From Brachynemurus nebulosus (lineage: Eukaryota > Arthropoda > Insecta > Neuroptera > Myrmeleontidae): DNA of 64,000 bases. The translations under genes and the position numbers were made by a program. Below are positions 11,399 through 23,157 of the stretch, piece by piece (positions within the stretch are counted from its first letter, which is position 1; every line of letters begins with the position of its first letter). The notes under the pieces were generated by a model. The model was not told the origin of the DNA. It did no database searches and was given only the letters and a program-made list of their open reading frames with translations. The DNA lies in contig JAPWDM010000005.1 of the NCBI GenBank assembly GCA_035578155.1, positions 38,836,108-38,900,107 on the forward strand, read 5' to 3'.

Positions 11399-12217
11399 TA
11401 ACTATTTTGTAACCAAGCAAAATTTTGTCTAGTTACTAATATCTTCCCTTCTCTTCTCAATCTATACCTATACCTGTAGTCTCATTGCTGACCTAGCAAT
11501 CGGGGACAAGAAGGGTAACTCTGAGGTGTTCGAGGGCCAGCTTTTTACTGGAGCATGAGATTCAAAGGTATTCATGAACTTCCGTAGTTTGTCTTATGCG
11601 ACCAAAGCGTACGGAGCATCCTAATGATTACAACTTTTTGCATGAACGTCGCTAAAGTTTTATGCGATTATATGAGATTTGCAAGCCGGATTGATGTTCC
11701 TATTATTTACAAACGAGCTATGCATATCTCCGAGACAACGGATTATCAAAACGATTAAGTGTACGTCTTAATATTTAATGTTCTCATACCCTCCTTTTAG
11801 ACAATGTTCGTTCCGCCAAAGTAGAGAATTCTATGGCATATGTAGCTCGGTATGCTAAATCTCGGAGTACTAGATATTAGGCTTATATACACTTAACTGC
11901 CTAGTGTTTGAAAATTGGGGTGTTCCAATAGCTCTTGCTTTCACGTTAGTTTGTTTGAAAGGTCAAAATTGTTAAGATGTCAATAGAACGTGGTGTGTTT
12001 TGTTGCAATGCTGATTGAATAGGTGTTATTGCTGGGCCTTCGCTTGCGGGTTTTTGGGAAACTGTGTAGGGATAGCGATTTGAGATCGATTAATCGAAAA
12101 TTGATTTCCTGGGCTAAGAAAGTCGATTTTTTAAATCGATATTTAGCAATGAATCGATTTTTCATTTCAAGGACAAAAATCGTGTAAACTAGTGTTATTA
12201 TTTAGTTTACACTTATG
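11399..12217. other. Non-coding; hAT-like relic at its end
   Basis: 11430-11960 is of more balanced composition but has no long frame or recognised repeat ends. 12067-12180 has TAGGGATAGCGATTTGA and repeated ATCGAT/AATCG motifs like the hAT element at 24024-24683, and is probably a truncated relative. Confidence 0.4.
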
Positions 12218-12225
12218 CTTATGCT

Positions 12226-12842
12226 CAGCAGCGTAGCTACCGCCGTATCAGCCGTATCAATGATACGGAGCTCCCGGGCTACAGAGGCCCCTAACGTGTG
12301 TAAGCAAAAATTAGTAAAATGTTATTCACAATGTCACTTAATCTCGTGCTTCCCGGGAAAAAAACATAAAAAAAACTGTCATACGTGCGTATAATAGAGT
12401 TTTCACTTCAGAAATGACAAAAATCGAAAAAGCAATCTCTTTTTTTCCCGGGTTAAGTGTGCGCCCAAGAGTTGGCAACATGGGTAACTTAAAAAATGTG
12501 ACTTCGATGGGGCAGGAACGGCTATCAGACTTGTCACTATTTCTATAGAGGCAGAAATTTTAGAAAAACTGAAACCGTCTTCAGCTAAAGATGATTTAAT
12601 AAATCAATTTGCCGAAAAAAAATTATAATTATATTAAATAATATACACAAGAAAAGTGTATATTTAATTTGAATTGTTTGGCTAGCTCAATTTCTAGGAG
12701 GAAGCGATAACTTATAATCAATAAATATTTATTTTAATTTAATGCAAGGATTTTTGTTTCTTTTGTGAGAAATTTTTACGCTTCATTTGGGCTCCCCAAC
12801 TAATTTTGATACAGGGCCCCTCCAAGGCACGCTACGCCACTG
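12226..12842 (+). mobile_element. hAT transposon, internally deleted
   Basis: The left end CAGCAGCGTAGCTACC and the right end (inward CAGTGGCGTAGCGTGCC) are the widespread hAT terminal type. Eight-base flanks CTTATGCT (12218-12225) and CTTCTGCT (12843-12850) fit a target duplication with one mismatch. The element keeps only the last part of its transposase (12486-12628). Confidence 0.85.
12486..12628 (+). pseudogene. hAT transposase C-terminus (dimerisation-domain tail), broken
   Basis: One frame reads NLKNVTSMGQERLSDLSLF, then a frame change at about 12541-12546 gives SIEAEILEKL, a short spacer, DDLINQFAEKKL and a stop (12626-12628). The order 'S-M-x-QERL-x-x-L-x-L', 'SIE-x-E-I/L', 'D-x-LI-x-x-FA-x-KK' is the usual end of hAT transposases of the ZMYM1-like group. 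The catalytic core and start are missing, so it is inactive. Confidence 0.8.
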
Positions 12843-12850
12843 CTTCTGCT

Positions 12851-13880
12851 ATAATATTTTACAAAAAAATAAACGATGCTTATGATTTTAGTTGCTACCA
12901 TATTAAACCAATAATAAAATAAATAATTAAAATATCTCCCTTTTTGGTGTCAAGTTATCACCGCAATTATAAATTAGGAAAAATTTTTAATTATCTATAA
13001 AACCATTAGGAACGCTACAACAATAACTTTTTCCTTATCTAAATAGTTATATTCTATGGTGGGTCAGTGTAATAAAGCGTAAAATATATTTACAAATGAA
13101 TTCATAAAAATCTTTGAGAGTCTAGTTCGGACCGAGCCCGACCAATGAAAATGTTAATTTTTTAGTTAGGTATGTAGGGACTGACTATTACAACGAATGG
13201 ACAGTGGAAAAGTTTATATTAGGGTAATTATGTATTCTGCAAAGTGACCGCCGAGTCATCGATATATATACATAACTCGGCCAGTCAGACCGTGTGTTAT
13301 TAAGTATATATTCTGACGTCGTTTTCATTTTTCTGTTTACGAATGTGTGGTCAGGGAATATTTCGACCTCCGGGAATATGGATACACGTATATACGTGAT
13401 ATATGTGAGTGTAGCGGGTTGGACTGGTATTGAAAAACTCATTGTTGAATGCTATAACATTTCACATTCAGTACCGTGATGTTTCCACAACAGTAATGGT
13501 TATAAATACTGAGACAGAATTTTTGTTGCGTTTAGCGAATTTTCCTTAAAGAAAATTCAGTAATTACAGTGAATGTTATGGTAAGACTTCAGTTCCGGAA
13601 TGTGATAGAAATACGTTTTGAATCCTCTGGAATAGGAAATGATTTTCATTAAAATTTTTCCGACACTCTGTTGTTGATTGTGAAATGTAATGAAAACTTC
13701 GGAAGCACCTCGAATAAGTTCTTCTGGGAAAAACTTCAGTTTTTTCGGTTTTTTTCAATGTTCGTTTAATAATAAAATGATTATGTGGTGAAGAATCTAT
13801 TACATCTTTCGTTAACGTATACAATTATTCACAACGCTGTGACCTATTATAGTTATCTAAGTGCGACCATCTATTTAATA
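12851..13880. other. Non-coding, no recognised gene
   Basis: No domain or splice-consistent exon. Overlapping opposite frames at 13188-13479 are each other's shadows. Confidence 0.4.
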
Positions 13881-14004
13881 AAATTGAAGCCTAAACACCA
13901 TATCTTCTGTGCTAAATTTGACTGACAGACAACGCACAGCCCAAACTGTTGGGTTTAGATGGACGAAATTTAGCACAGAAGATATGGTGTTTAGGCTTCA
14001 ATTT
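13881..14004. repeat. Perfect 39-bp inverted repeat (hairpin)
   Basis: 13881-13919 and 13966-14004 are exact reverse complements (arm starts AAATTGAAGCCTAAACACC), separated by 46 bp that itself folds around CCCAAAC/GTTGGG. Identity over the whole arm points to recent formation or gene-conversion-like copying. It could be a small foldback element or, if transcribed, a precursor of small RNAs. The 61-codon frame running through the right arm is not a supported gene. Confidence 0.95.
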
Positions 14005-14789
14005 ATAAATAAAATCAGTTGTGTATACGTTTCTGGAAATTCATTCCCTAAGGGGTTAAAACAGGAAATGAGAGTTCGTATGGGAAGTTCGTAATTTTTG
14101 AAATTAGAAACGTGGAAATTGGTATTTAGGCTTTTGAGAAATATTGAAAGTGAACAATGAGTACCTAATAAAAAGATGTTGCCGATAGGAAATCCTATCG
14201 GGTATACGGCTAGTCTTTTATATTTTTGAAAAGAAGGATATTACTTTGTATATTGGTTTGAGCTGTCAGGAAATTTAGTTATGATAGTTAATGACTCATT
14301 TAGTAATTTCAACTAATTTCAAGTGATTCATTTGAATTTCCCAAATAAAGTATTAAGTATAATGTTTAAAAATGTATTCAATAGTTTTATTGTTATAGCT
14401 AACTCAAGAGATAGCTTTTTTTCCATTTGAATAATAACAGTACAATTATCTAGTAACAAATGTTTATTAATTTCATTAACGTTTTTATAGTGTTAAAACT
14501 TTTCTACACTTGAACTTAAGCAGGGCTGGCACAAGGCTATTTGGCGTCTTGGCGAAATATCTTTTGGCGCCCCCGAACTTGCTAAACACTTAATAATAAA
14601 AAAAAGATAAGAAAACAAAAGAATAGAGAAAACGAAGTACTTATAACAAAACAGAAAACAAAAAACCGAAGATTATATTTTACTTTTTCTAGTCTTAAGC
14701 TTAGAAAATATAAGAACTAGTTCAGTAAAGAAGATGGTTTGCGTTAATTCTTGTTCAATTGATATTGTCGCTAAGCGTACCAGTCTTTC
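14005..14789. other. Non-coding, possible solo hAT end
   Basis: CAGGGCTGGCACAAGGC at 14521 resembles a hAT terminus, but no partner end is found nearby. Nothing else is recognised. Confidence 0.4.
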
Positions 14790-15215
14790 ATGCGTCATTC
14801 TTGTAGGCTGGAATCATTTCCGTCATTAACTGGAATAACATTAGATTGTGTCGACCACTTGGCCGACGACCTAATGCAAATAAATATCGACACTTTCTTG
14901 AGCATTAGAGAAATATTTAATAACAATTATTCAATTGTAAATATAATTTTTCTAACTCGGAGCCATTTTCATCATCATCTGGACATCACGATCTTAGATC
15001 GTGTAATATGAAATGTCGTCTTCCGACCACTTGACTGACCATGTAATTCAGATAAATATCGACAGTTTTTTTAAGCATTAGAGAAATGTTTAAAAGAAAT
15101 TTTATAACTCTGAATAGATTTTTTTGTAGCTCGGAATCATTTCCGTCATGAATTGGGATAACATTAGATTGTGTAATATCGACACTTTTTTAAGTATTAG
15201 AGAAATGTTTAAACT
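14790..15215 (+). repeat. Degenerate tandem repeat, three units
   Basis: Three stretches (about 14800-14950, 14950-15125, 15125-15215) share GGAATCATTTCCGTCAT, GATAACATTAGATTGTGT, AAATATCGACA, and GCATTAGAGAAATRTTTAA in the same order, with unequal lengths. Units 1 and 2 add a CGACCACTTG block. No coding meaning is evident. Confidence 0.75.
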
Positions 15216-15581
15216 TTAACACCAATCGTTACAAGACTTATGTTCGTCACTGTATTTTAACATTTACACGTAGGTATGTGTGATATGTGTATGTGAAATA
15301 GTTGTATATTTCTGATCGTCAGTGAGTTTTTATGTTGTTGCTTGTGGTCAGCAGACATCACCCCTCCCACCTTACCACCTCCCACCTTACCACCTCCCAA
15401 TCGTTTTCTTCATTCAAATCTAAACAATCTATTTTTCTATAACTTTCTCGAAAATAACATTACACTAACCTCTTTAACGATATAATAACGCGTTCATATC
15501 GAAACGGTAAGTCGGAAGTAAGTAGAATGTATAAATAAGGCAAAAAAAGTAAAAAAATAAATGATAATATAAAATTATATT
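15216..15581. other. Non-coding; tiny C-rich minisatellite
   Basis: 15364-15399 contains a 15-bp unit (CCCACCTTACCACCT) repeated about twice. The rest shows nothing. Confidence 0.6.
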
Positions 15582-15835
15582 TGAAGACGCGAGTGGATAA
15601 AGGTGTTATGTAACATTTTTTCAAAAAGTCATTTTTTGCAAAATTTTGGAATATTCTATGCTGAAGTATCATGTATTACAATTTGGTTCCATTACAGCTA
15701 ATAGTTTTGTTGAAATTTAATAATAAACATATACTATTCCATGGGAAGTATATGTAGTAAAAACTTTCAAACGCTTTTACTGTAAAATTATAAAAATTAA
15801 TGTTACATAACACCTTTCATCCATTCATGTCTTCA
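15582..15835. mobile_element. MITE with ~40-bp TIRs
   Basis: The left end TGAAGACGCGAGTGGATAAA continues into AGGTGTTATGTAACAT. The right end mirrors it (TGAAGACATGAATGGATGAA then AGGTGTTATGTAACAT inward). The interior is AT-rich and non-coding, and no clear target duplication remains. Confidence 0.8.
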
Positions 15836-16020
15836 TTTTCAAGTGCTGTTACTCTTCTATAAACGTTTACAAAAATCAACACACAAAGAGTGTATTTGTT
15901 GTAAGTCAATAACTGTTTGTGGTAAGGTCGCACACAAATGTATGATCATTGATTGAGATCGGCTTCAACGGTTGTCTTATCTATTCATAGATGCTGTGAA
16001 CGCGGACCGTAAAGTATTTA

Positions 16021-16476
16021 CTGTGTGAGTTTTTCGAGAGTTGCCATTTTTATTACAGCAGCCAAACCGCTGATTTAATCAAAAAATTGCTCAAATAAGA
16101 GTTGTAGATATCGACGGGGGCAACCGATTGCTATAGTCAGGAGTTTTATAGCTCTTATGGTTTTCGAGCTATGATACAAACTTATAGATTTTTAAATAAG
16201 ACTATATATAAATTTTTCGATAAAACTGATCTAATGCATTAATTAACAACATAAATGAGCAAATAAAATTTTTTTATCCAAGTTTAATTTTTTAATTTTT
16301 CTTTAATTTATCAGTTAGGCGGTAAAAATATGCATATGTACTTGAGGCTACTTCAACCGATAGTGTTTTTTTGGTTACATTTCCATTACGTCCAAGAAAA
16401 GAACCTTATCCAGTACCATTTCTGTCATAAAAATTTGATTGTAATAGAAATGGCAACTCTCAAAAAACTCACGTGG
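16021..16476 (+). mobile_element. MITE family M1, copy 1
   Basis: TIRs GTGAGTTTTTCGAGAGTTGC and, inward from the right, GTGAGTTTTTTGAGAGTTGC extend into CCATTTYTATTACA. TA flanks both sides (16019-16020, 16477-16478), as in mariner-like insertions. A near full-length second copy lies in inverse orientation at 48253-48713, and the two agree almost throughout, which fixes the boundaries. The 87-codon frame (16330-16593) and the 79-codon minus-strand frame just past the element are accidental. Confidence 0.9.
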
Positions 16477-17173
16477 TATATATTATATAATTTGGTTGAA
16501 AGTTTAGTTACCGATACAATTAGGATTGAAATGTTGGATAAAAAAAATCTAAAATATTGCCAACCTAATGTACGATGCTGTATGTGTTCGTAATAATATC
16601 ATACAGCATTACCACTAAATATGTATGAATGAGTTCGCAATTTTTATTTATTTATTTTTAATGTTGCTACGTTTTTGAAAAAGTGATCACAGCTAAAAGG
16701 AAAATAAATAAATAAAATGTAACTAGCTAAAACATCCTTTGAATGGTGGATATATAATTCAAAAAAGACTTTTTTTGTTGATAATAAAAGAATGATTTTA
16801 ATACCTATATATTTCTGCCAGCAAATAAAAATACCCCTGTCGCAGCATCTGCATAACATAGCAAATTTCCAAATCTTGGGCACTGGCGGATCTCATCTAA
16901 GACCTGTACCTATTTAAAATAGTTTAGCTTTCTAAGAGTAAAAGAATTTTTAAAATCGGCTGGGTAATTAGTTTTGGTATTTTTGGGGACCCAAGAACCC
17001 GAACGAATTTTGTGCAGCATAGTTGTATCTATCTAAAATAATTTAGTTCTCTAGCAGTGAGAAATTTTTTAGCATCGGTTCGATAGCTTCTTACTGGCGT
17101 TTTCGGATCTGCAAGATCCCGGTGGACCTCATTAAAAAATCAGCTCGACCGTATATTCTAGGCGGACTTTATG

Positions 17174-17175
<2 letters not shown>

Positions 17176-17263
<88 letters not shown>
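17176..17263. repeat. (TA)n microsatellite
   Basis: About 44 uninterrupted TA units inside the expanded Rep-A copy. The 86-codon IYIY frame across it is an artefact. Confidence 0.95.
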
Positions 17264-17267
<4 letters not shown>

Positions 17268-17339
17268 AACCCGTTGTGTAGCATTCTACGCCGCATTTGC
17301 ATCCGCAGGACAGTTGTGGATCTTAGATAACACAACCTG

Positions 17340-18440
17340 TACCTATCTAAGTTTCAAAATCGGTCAGTTATTTTATTTTTGACACTTTTAGGTCCTACTG
17401 ACACTGTCAGAGCTTACATAACGTAATCTATATGTATCTAAAATAGCTTAGCTCCCCAACAGTGAAAACATTTTCAAAATCGGTCGGTTAGTTTATTTTT
17501 GACACTTTTGGATCCGATGGACCCTGGCAGACTTTACATAACGTAATCTATATTTATCTAAAATAGTTTAGCTCTGTAACAGTGAAAAAATTTTCAAAAC
17601 CGGTCGGTTAGTTTATTTTTACCACTTTTGGGTCCCATGGACCCTGGCGGACCCTAAATAACGTAATGTATGTCTATCTAAAATAGCTTGGTTCCCCAGT
17701 GAAAAAATTTTCAAAATCGGTCGGTTATAGTTTATTTTTGACACTTTTGGATCCCATGGACCCTGGCAGACCTTACATAACGTAATCTATATTTATCTAA
17801 AATAGTTTAGCTCTGTAACAGTGAAAAAATTTTTTCAAAATCGGTCAGTTAGTTTATTTTTGACACTTTTGGGTTCTATGGACCTTGGTGGACCTTACAT
17901 AACGTAATTTATATTTATCTAAAATAGTTTAACTCTGTAACAGTGAAAAAATTTTCAAAATCGGTCAGTTAGTTTATTTTTGACACTTCTGGATCCTATG
18001 GACCCTGGCAGACCTTACATAACGGAATCTATATTTATCTAAAACAGTTTAGCTCTGTAACAGTGACAAAATTTTCAAAATCGATCAGGCAGTTTATTTT
18101 TGACACTTTTGGGTCCTATGGACCCAGGCGGACCTTACATAACGTAATCGATATTTATCTAAAATAGTTTAGCTCTGTAATAGTGAAAAAATTTTCAAAA
18201 TTGGTCAGTTAGTTTATTTTTGACACTTTTGGGTCCTGCGGACCCTGGCGGACCTTACATTATGTATTCTAAATCTATCTAAAATAGTTTAGCTCTGTAA
18301 CAGTGAAGAAATTTTTAAAATTAGTCGTTTAGTTTATTTTTTACAATTATGGGATCAGTAAATCCTGGCGAAACTCATAGAAGTCTAGTACTCTAACAGT
18401 AAGAAAAGGGTTCTAAGGATCTTATATAACTTATGGCAGT
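17340..18440 (-). repeat. ~120-bp tandem array, about nine units
   Basis: The landmark CAAAATCGGTC recurs at 17354, 17475, 17595, 17712, 17836, 17956, 18076, 18196 and 18316, i.e. spacings of 117-124 and mostly exactly 120. Each unit also has ATAACGTAAT, TATCTAAAATAG and GTGAAAAAATTTTC. Units are about 85-95% alike by eye. More diverged units continue on both sides. All frames are closed by stops, so it is not a protein repeat. Confidence 0.95.
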
Positions 18441-19245
18441 CCGTAAGCTTCTTGCGGACATCATTTAATTAATTAATTCAAATACTTTAACTTACTAACT
18501 GTGAAAAAATTTTTAAAATTTATTGGTTAATTAATTTCTGGCCTTTTTAGGTCCCGAAAACCTTGACCTCACATAAAATACCTTAAATCCATTTGAAATG
18601 GTTCAATTTTTTAACATTATTAATTATTAGTGAAAAAATTTTCAAAATCGATTCAAAATATTTTTCCGTGCATACATATATGTACATTGTACATATTTTG
18701 TTTTGTTTCATATTTATTTAATAATATTATATCATAACATAATCTTCAATTTCTTGTTTACTTAAAAATTCAATAAAAAAAAAAAAAAATTCTTCATTAC
18801 ATTAGCTTAGAAAATCTGTTTAATTTACATTTTTCAACATGAGATAGAACCATGCTAATTATAATGCAATAAATGAGAAACAAAACTCTATACATGTGTG
18901 TGTTATAACACATGTATGTGAATAGAACTTCACTTGTTCTCACAAAATTCTTTAATAAAAAAGTGAAATATTTTTATACTTCATAAAGAACTGAGATAGA
19001 AATATAAATTACTTATTACAATGACAAAGAGAGCAAAATAAGGCAATAGTGAAAATTACGATTTTCTCGAAAACTACTTAACATATATATATATCTTAAC
19101 ATATATATATATATATATATAAATTTTAGTGAATATCGTATTCTAGGGACCTCAAAACAGATTTCTGCCATAGTCCCGGACTCAGATTGCGTCATGAGAC
19201 CTACTGTAATAGCTGAATTTCGAGTTTTCGAAATTCGCTAATACA

Positions 19246-19300
19246 AAATACACCTATCGTACCATCCTGCATAACATAGTGAATTTTTGATCAAAAAATT
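19246..19300 (-). repeat. Rep-A tail fragment
   Basis: CCATCCTGCATAACATAGTG at 19263 is the family tail again, directly abutting the head of the previous copy, so two copies sit head to tail. The rest of the second copy is not recognisable. Confidence 0.6.
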
Positions 19301-19420
19301 ACCAATCATTCTTTTCATATTAGAAATTGAAGATAAACATTTTTTCTCACGTACCATATCGTGTTGGACATCAAAGTTCGGTATAGAAATGGCTATTGAT
19401 ATACATATATGAGAGGTATG

Positions 19421-19783
19421 GTAATGAAGATGGCGGATCTCCTCCGGGTGAGAGCTAGACAGGCTCATGATTTTATAACTGGGCCGTGCGAACCGCTCAC
19501 TAGAGTGTATTTGTCGCTTGACAGGGGACAGCTCCGTAAGGTGTTTGGTCTTCTGACGGGCCACTTTGCGTTCAGGTGGCATTTGCAGATACTGAGCTTA
19601 TGCGCAGACGTAACCTGTAGGAAATGTGGCAGGCAGGAGCTCTCCTAGCATATCCTTTGCAGCTGTGATTCCTTGTCGCGGTTACGGCATCGACGTCTGG
19701 GGTTCAGTCACCTAACCCCAGAACTCATCAGGGGAACCAATGTGAAGTGCTTGCTTTCCTTTATTAAAGGGCTTGACTTCCTT
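19421..19783 (+). pseudogene. Non-LTR retrotransposon ORF2 3' end (R1/I-like)
   Basis: One frame encodes RARQAHDFITGPCEP, then QLRKVFGLLTGHFAFRWHL, then TCRKC, a TAG stop (19646-19648), and then HILCSCDSLSRLRHRRLG with a tail ending near SFIKGLDFL. 'GLLTGH', 'CR-x-C' and 'HIL-C-x-C-x2-L-x2-R-x5-G' are the signature of the segment after the RNase H domain in R1/I/Jockey-type LINE proteins. Only this end is present, as expected of a 5'-truncated insertion, and the stop shows it is dead. AATAAA at 19789-19794 may be part of the 3' UTR. Confidence 0.85.
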
Positions 19784-19840
19784 TCAAAGGGTCCAATAAA
19801 GTGGCCTACGTGCGGTGGACCCCATAGGGCTTACCTCCCT

Positions 19841-19918
19841 CGGTTGGTTTTGAACTCACGATCTACCAGATAAGAAATTGAATTGCTAACCACTAGACCA
19901 ACTCGGGGTAAATTACTT
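19841..19918 (-). repeat. tRNA-derived (SINE-head-like) sequence
   Basis: On the minus strand TTGGTCTAGTGGTTAGCA matches a Pol III A box with D arm. 45 nt on, GTAGATCGTGAGTTCAAAAC resembles the variable loop and a damaged B box. The anticodon arm no longer pairs. It resembles the tRNA-Thr-like sequence at 57818. It lies just past the LINE tail in opposite orientation, either as a SINE relic or as part of the LINE 3' region. Confidence 0.55.
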
Positions 19919-19975
19919 ATATTAATACCTCAAAACGACAGCAGTTCATTTGTGCCGTTATTGAATTCATAGAGT

Positions 19976-19977
<2 letters not shown>

Positions 19978-20057
<80 letters not shown>

Positions 20058-20062
20058 TACAT
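19978..20062. repeat. (TA)n microsatellite
   Basis: About 36 TA units followed by a few ACATATAT variants. Confidence 0.95.
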
Positions 20063-20445
20063 ATAATTAGATTAATTCATTCGACAGAACGATACGTTGA
20101 AGAAAATTAATGCCTATTTCATTTTTCTAAATAATTCATTTCCGTAATTTGATTACCTTCGCTCCTGATATGTAAAATAACTATGTTCCAATCAGTTAGT
20201 TTAACAGTTCGTTCGTATAGCTCTAGCGTGTTAAAAAATCATTATGTTCATCCATATTTAAGGTGCGGAAGTAAAAAAAAATAATTTTTTTCTCATTCTC
20301 CATCATTTTTTTCATGTTTGCATGCTATTTTCAATTCATATTTCTCTTAAATAGCTCAAATCTATTTGCAATTATTGCATTAAATGATTTTTCTATGTAA
20401 ACGTTAGAATGGCTTTACATTTTGTTTTAATGTCTGGTATAGGTA
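20063..20445. other. Non-coding, nothing recognised
   Basis: AT-rich sequence with no identifiable element. Confidence 0.4.
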
Positions 20446-20703
20446 CAGTCGAATACCCGTTGTAAGACTAGTTTAGGGGACGTAAGAGAAATTTTTATCC
20501 GAATTTAAATATCCTCACTACTGCGCACTTAATTTTGTCACTCGACTACTCCTTATAGTTTACAATTTTGGCAGTTTCAGGATATCTTATAAGGAGTGGT
20601 CTATGGCACAAAACTCGAAAAAGTGATTAAGTGAGGGAAGTTGCAATTGTTGATTGAGGGGAAGAGTCTTATAAGGGGTAATCTTATAACGGGTATTCGA
20701 TTG
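20446..20703. mobile_element. Mariner/Tigger-type MITE
   Basis: TIRs CAGTCGAATACCCGTTGTAA and, inward from the right, CAATCGAATACCCGTTATAA, each flanked by TA (20444-20445, 20704-20705). Inner copies of CTTATAAGG recur near both ends. 258 bp, non-coding. Confidence 0.85.
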
Positions 20704-22048
20704 TATATAAGTATTTTCTAGAATGTTCCAAAAATTTTTTAATAATTTTTTACAACTAAAAATTAAAATATTTAGTTTTTAAGACACTAGCCAGTAACAA
20801 ACCTCATCCACATCATTGTTTTTATACTTTACATATTTATCATTACGCCTTTATGATTTTTAAGGGGCTGAAGTTTAACGTATTTCGTTATGCTCCGTTT
20901 ATCAAACTTACACTCCTTTATCAAAACTCATCAAGCTGTTTTTGTGGCAGCAGGCTGCGCCACAAAAACAGATATGTCTGCATACACACATACAATCAAA
21001 AAACACAATCCCGACTCTGAGGCGGTTGGGTAAATAGTGTTGACTATGTGTCTCTCATTATCTTTATAGTACGGAGATGTAAAAACAAACTGGAAATAAT
21101 TGAGTTATAAAAATAAATCAGTTACATGAAATATACCTATATTACCTACTTATAATGAATAACGAAATTAGCCGCTTTCCAAATCATAATAGGTAATAAA
21201 ATAGGAATATTCGCCATTTAACTGACGTTAATTATCGATAAGGAGAATGAATTAGCTCTCGACTAACTGCTTATGACTAGAGTTCGACTCTGCTAAAGTG
21301 TTACATGTCTTAACGATAATATAAATTACGTTGTTAAATAATTGTCCCATTGCACGAAATCAGGTATAGGTATCTGTAATACACACACCTATGTCGAATA
21401 CTTATGCTTGTATGTGAATACAGATCGTTTTCAGTTTTATTGAATATATTGAATTTTGTCAAGGCAGAATTAGCATTGCTTTGATCATAATGAAATATTA
21501 GGTTGTGTATTATTTTTTATTCATTTTGCTTCCGAGACTAGTACTAAAATAGCGGAAGCATTGTGATCACTTTTGAAAAAAAATTTGTTTCCTTCCAAAA
21601 TAAAATTTTTTACGCACATTTTACGTTTTAAAGCTTTCTGAACAATTTTGGTTTGGTGTTTGTCCGTCCGTCCGTCTGTCTGTACGTCTGTGTGCCCCCT
21701 ACAAATTTCATTGCATTCGGAGTAATAGTATCCACGGCGTTACCAAGAAATCCCATTAAATGTCAATATCTTATTTATTGCTAGTCCCACCTCGCTCAAA
21801 TTTTTTGGAGTTAGTTTCTCAAATAATTTTGCTATTATCTTATAATTTAGACTGTAAGTATTTTGAGTTACAACAATTATTTATGAACATTAAGGCGAAA
21901 ATATTATTTCACGGTATATATATTTAGTAGAATACTGTTTCAAAGTCTTTTACGAGTACGAGGAAGCTGTGTGCCACACCCCATTGGCAGTGTATTTTTC
22001 AATTCATTCATAATTTTTTTCGGTTGAAAAAATAACTTACGCCTACTC
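20704..22048. other. Non-coding; hairpin, CT-rich tract and a shared 50-bp motif
   Basis: 20936-20971 is a perfect 13-bp stem (CTGTTTTTGTGGC) with a 10-nt loop. 21659-21702 is a degenerate CCGT/CTGT repeat. 21952-22003 (ACGAGTACGAGGAAGCTGTG then GGCAGTGTATTTTT) recurs at 36559-36609 and 36831-36881, so part of this stretch belongs to an otherwise unrecognised dispersed repeat. Confidence 0.6.
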
Positions 22049-22143
22049 GGTCCGTAATTTTGTTTTTGTGGCCATGGATGCTCGGTTTTTAGCCTCGGAT
22101 TTTCAAACTGCATCCGAGGCTACAAAAACGACACTTACGGTCC
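22049..22143. repeat. Palindrome with nested perfect stem
   Basis: GGTCCGTAATTTTGTTTTTG on the left pairs imperfectly with CAAAAACGACACTTACGGTC-C on the right. Inside, TAGCCTCGGAT and ATCCGAGGCTA form a perfect 11-bp stem over an 11-nt loop. Confidence 0.8.
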
Positions 22144-22151
22144 TTACTATT

Positions 22152-22236
22152 TGTCGTTATCTAATTGTTTAAATTTGTTTATTATTTTAAATTGGTAGTT
22201 CATTACCTAACAAAACGTTGTCAAACTTTTATATAG
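22152..22236 (+). repeat. Single arm of the 431-1092 foldback family
   Basis: TTATCTAATTGTTTAAATTT through GTAGTTCATTACCTAACAA to CAAACTTTTATATAG matches the outer arm of the foldback at 431-1092, closest to its right arm. No second arm follows; a Rep-A copy begins directly after. Confidence 0.7.
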
Positions 22237-22240
22237 TTCA

Positions 22241-23157
<917 letters not shown>

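Larger units (their letters stand above)
16826..19245 (-). repeat. Rep-A, expanded 2.4-kb copy
   Basis: Read on the minus strand it runs from the head (AGCGAATTTCGAAAACTCGA at about 19240, then a 'GGGACTATGGCAGAAATC...TGAGGTCCC' block) through a short (TA)n tract (19082-19122) and about nine 120-bp units to the tail (AACATAGC...GATGCTGCGACAGGGGTA at 16831-16865). A second (TA)n tract (17176-17263) interrupts it. It has no coding capacity. Nearly the same sequence with far fewer units is at 55906-56410, so the difference is array growth. Non-autonomous, superfamily unassigned; inverted AGCGAATTTC motifs near both ends may be part of its termini. Confidence 0.8.

Noticed and set aside
14521..14537. 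hAT terminus (CAGGGCTGGC)
   Set aside because: No matching inverted end or 8-bp duplication found nearby, so it was not called as an element.
17340..18440. CRISPR array or protein repeat
   Set aside because: Units are contiguous without spacers and all frames contain stops. The setting is a eukaryotic nuclear repeat.
19238..19582. 114-codon minus-strand frame
   Set aside because: Shadow of the LINE ORF2 tail and the Rep-A fragment on this stretch.
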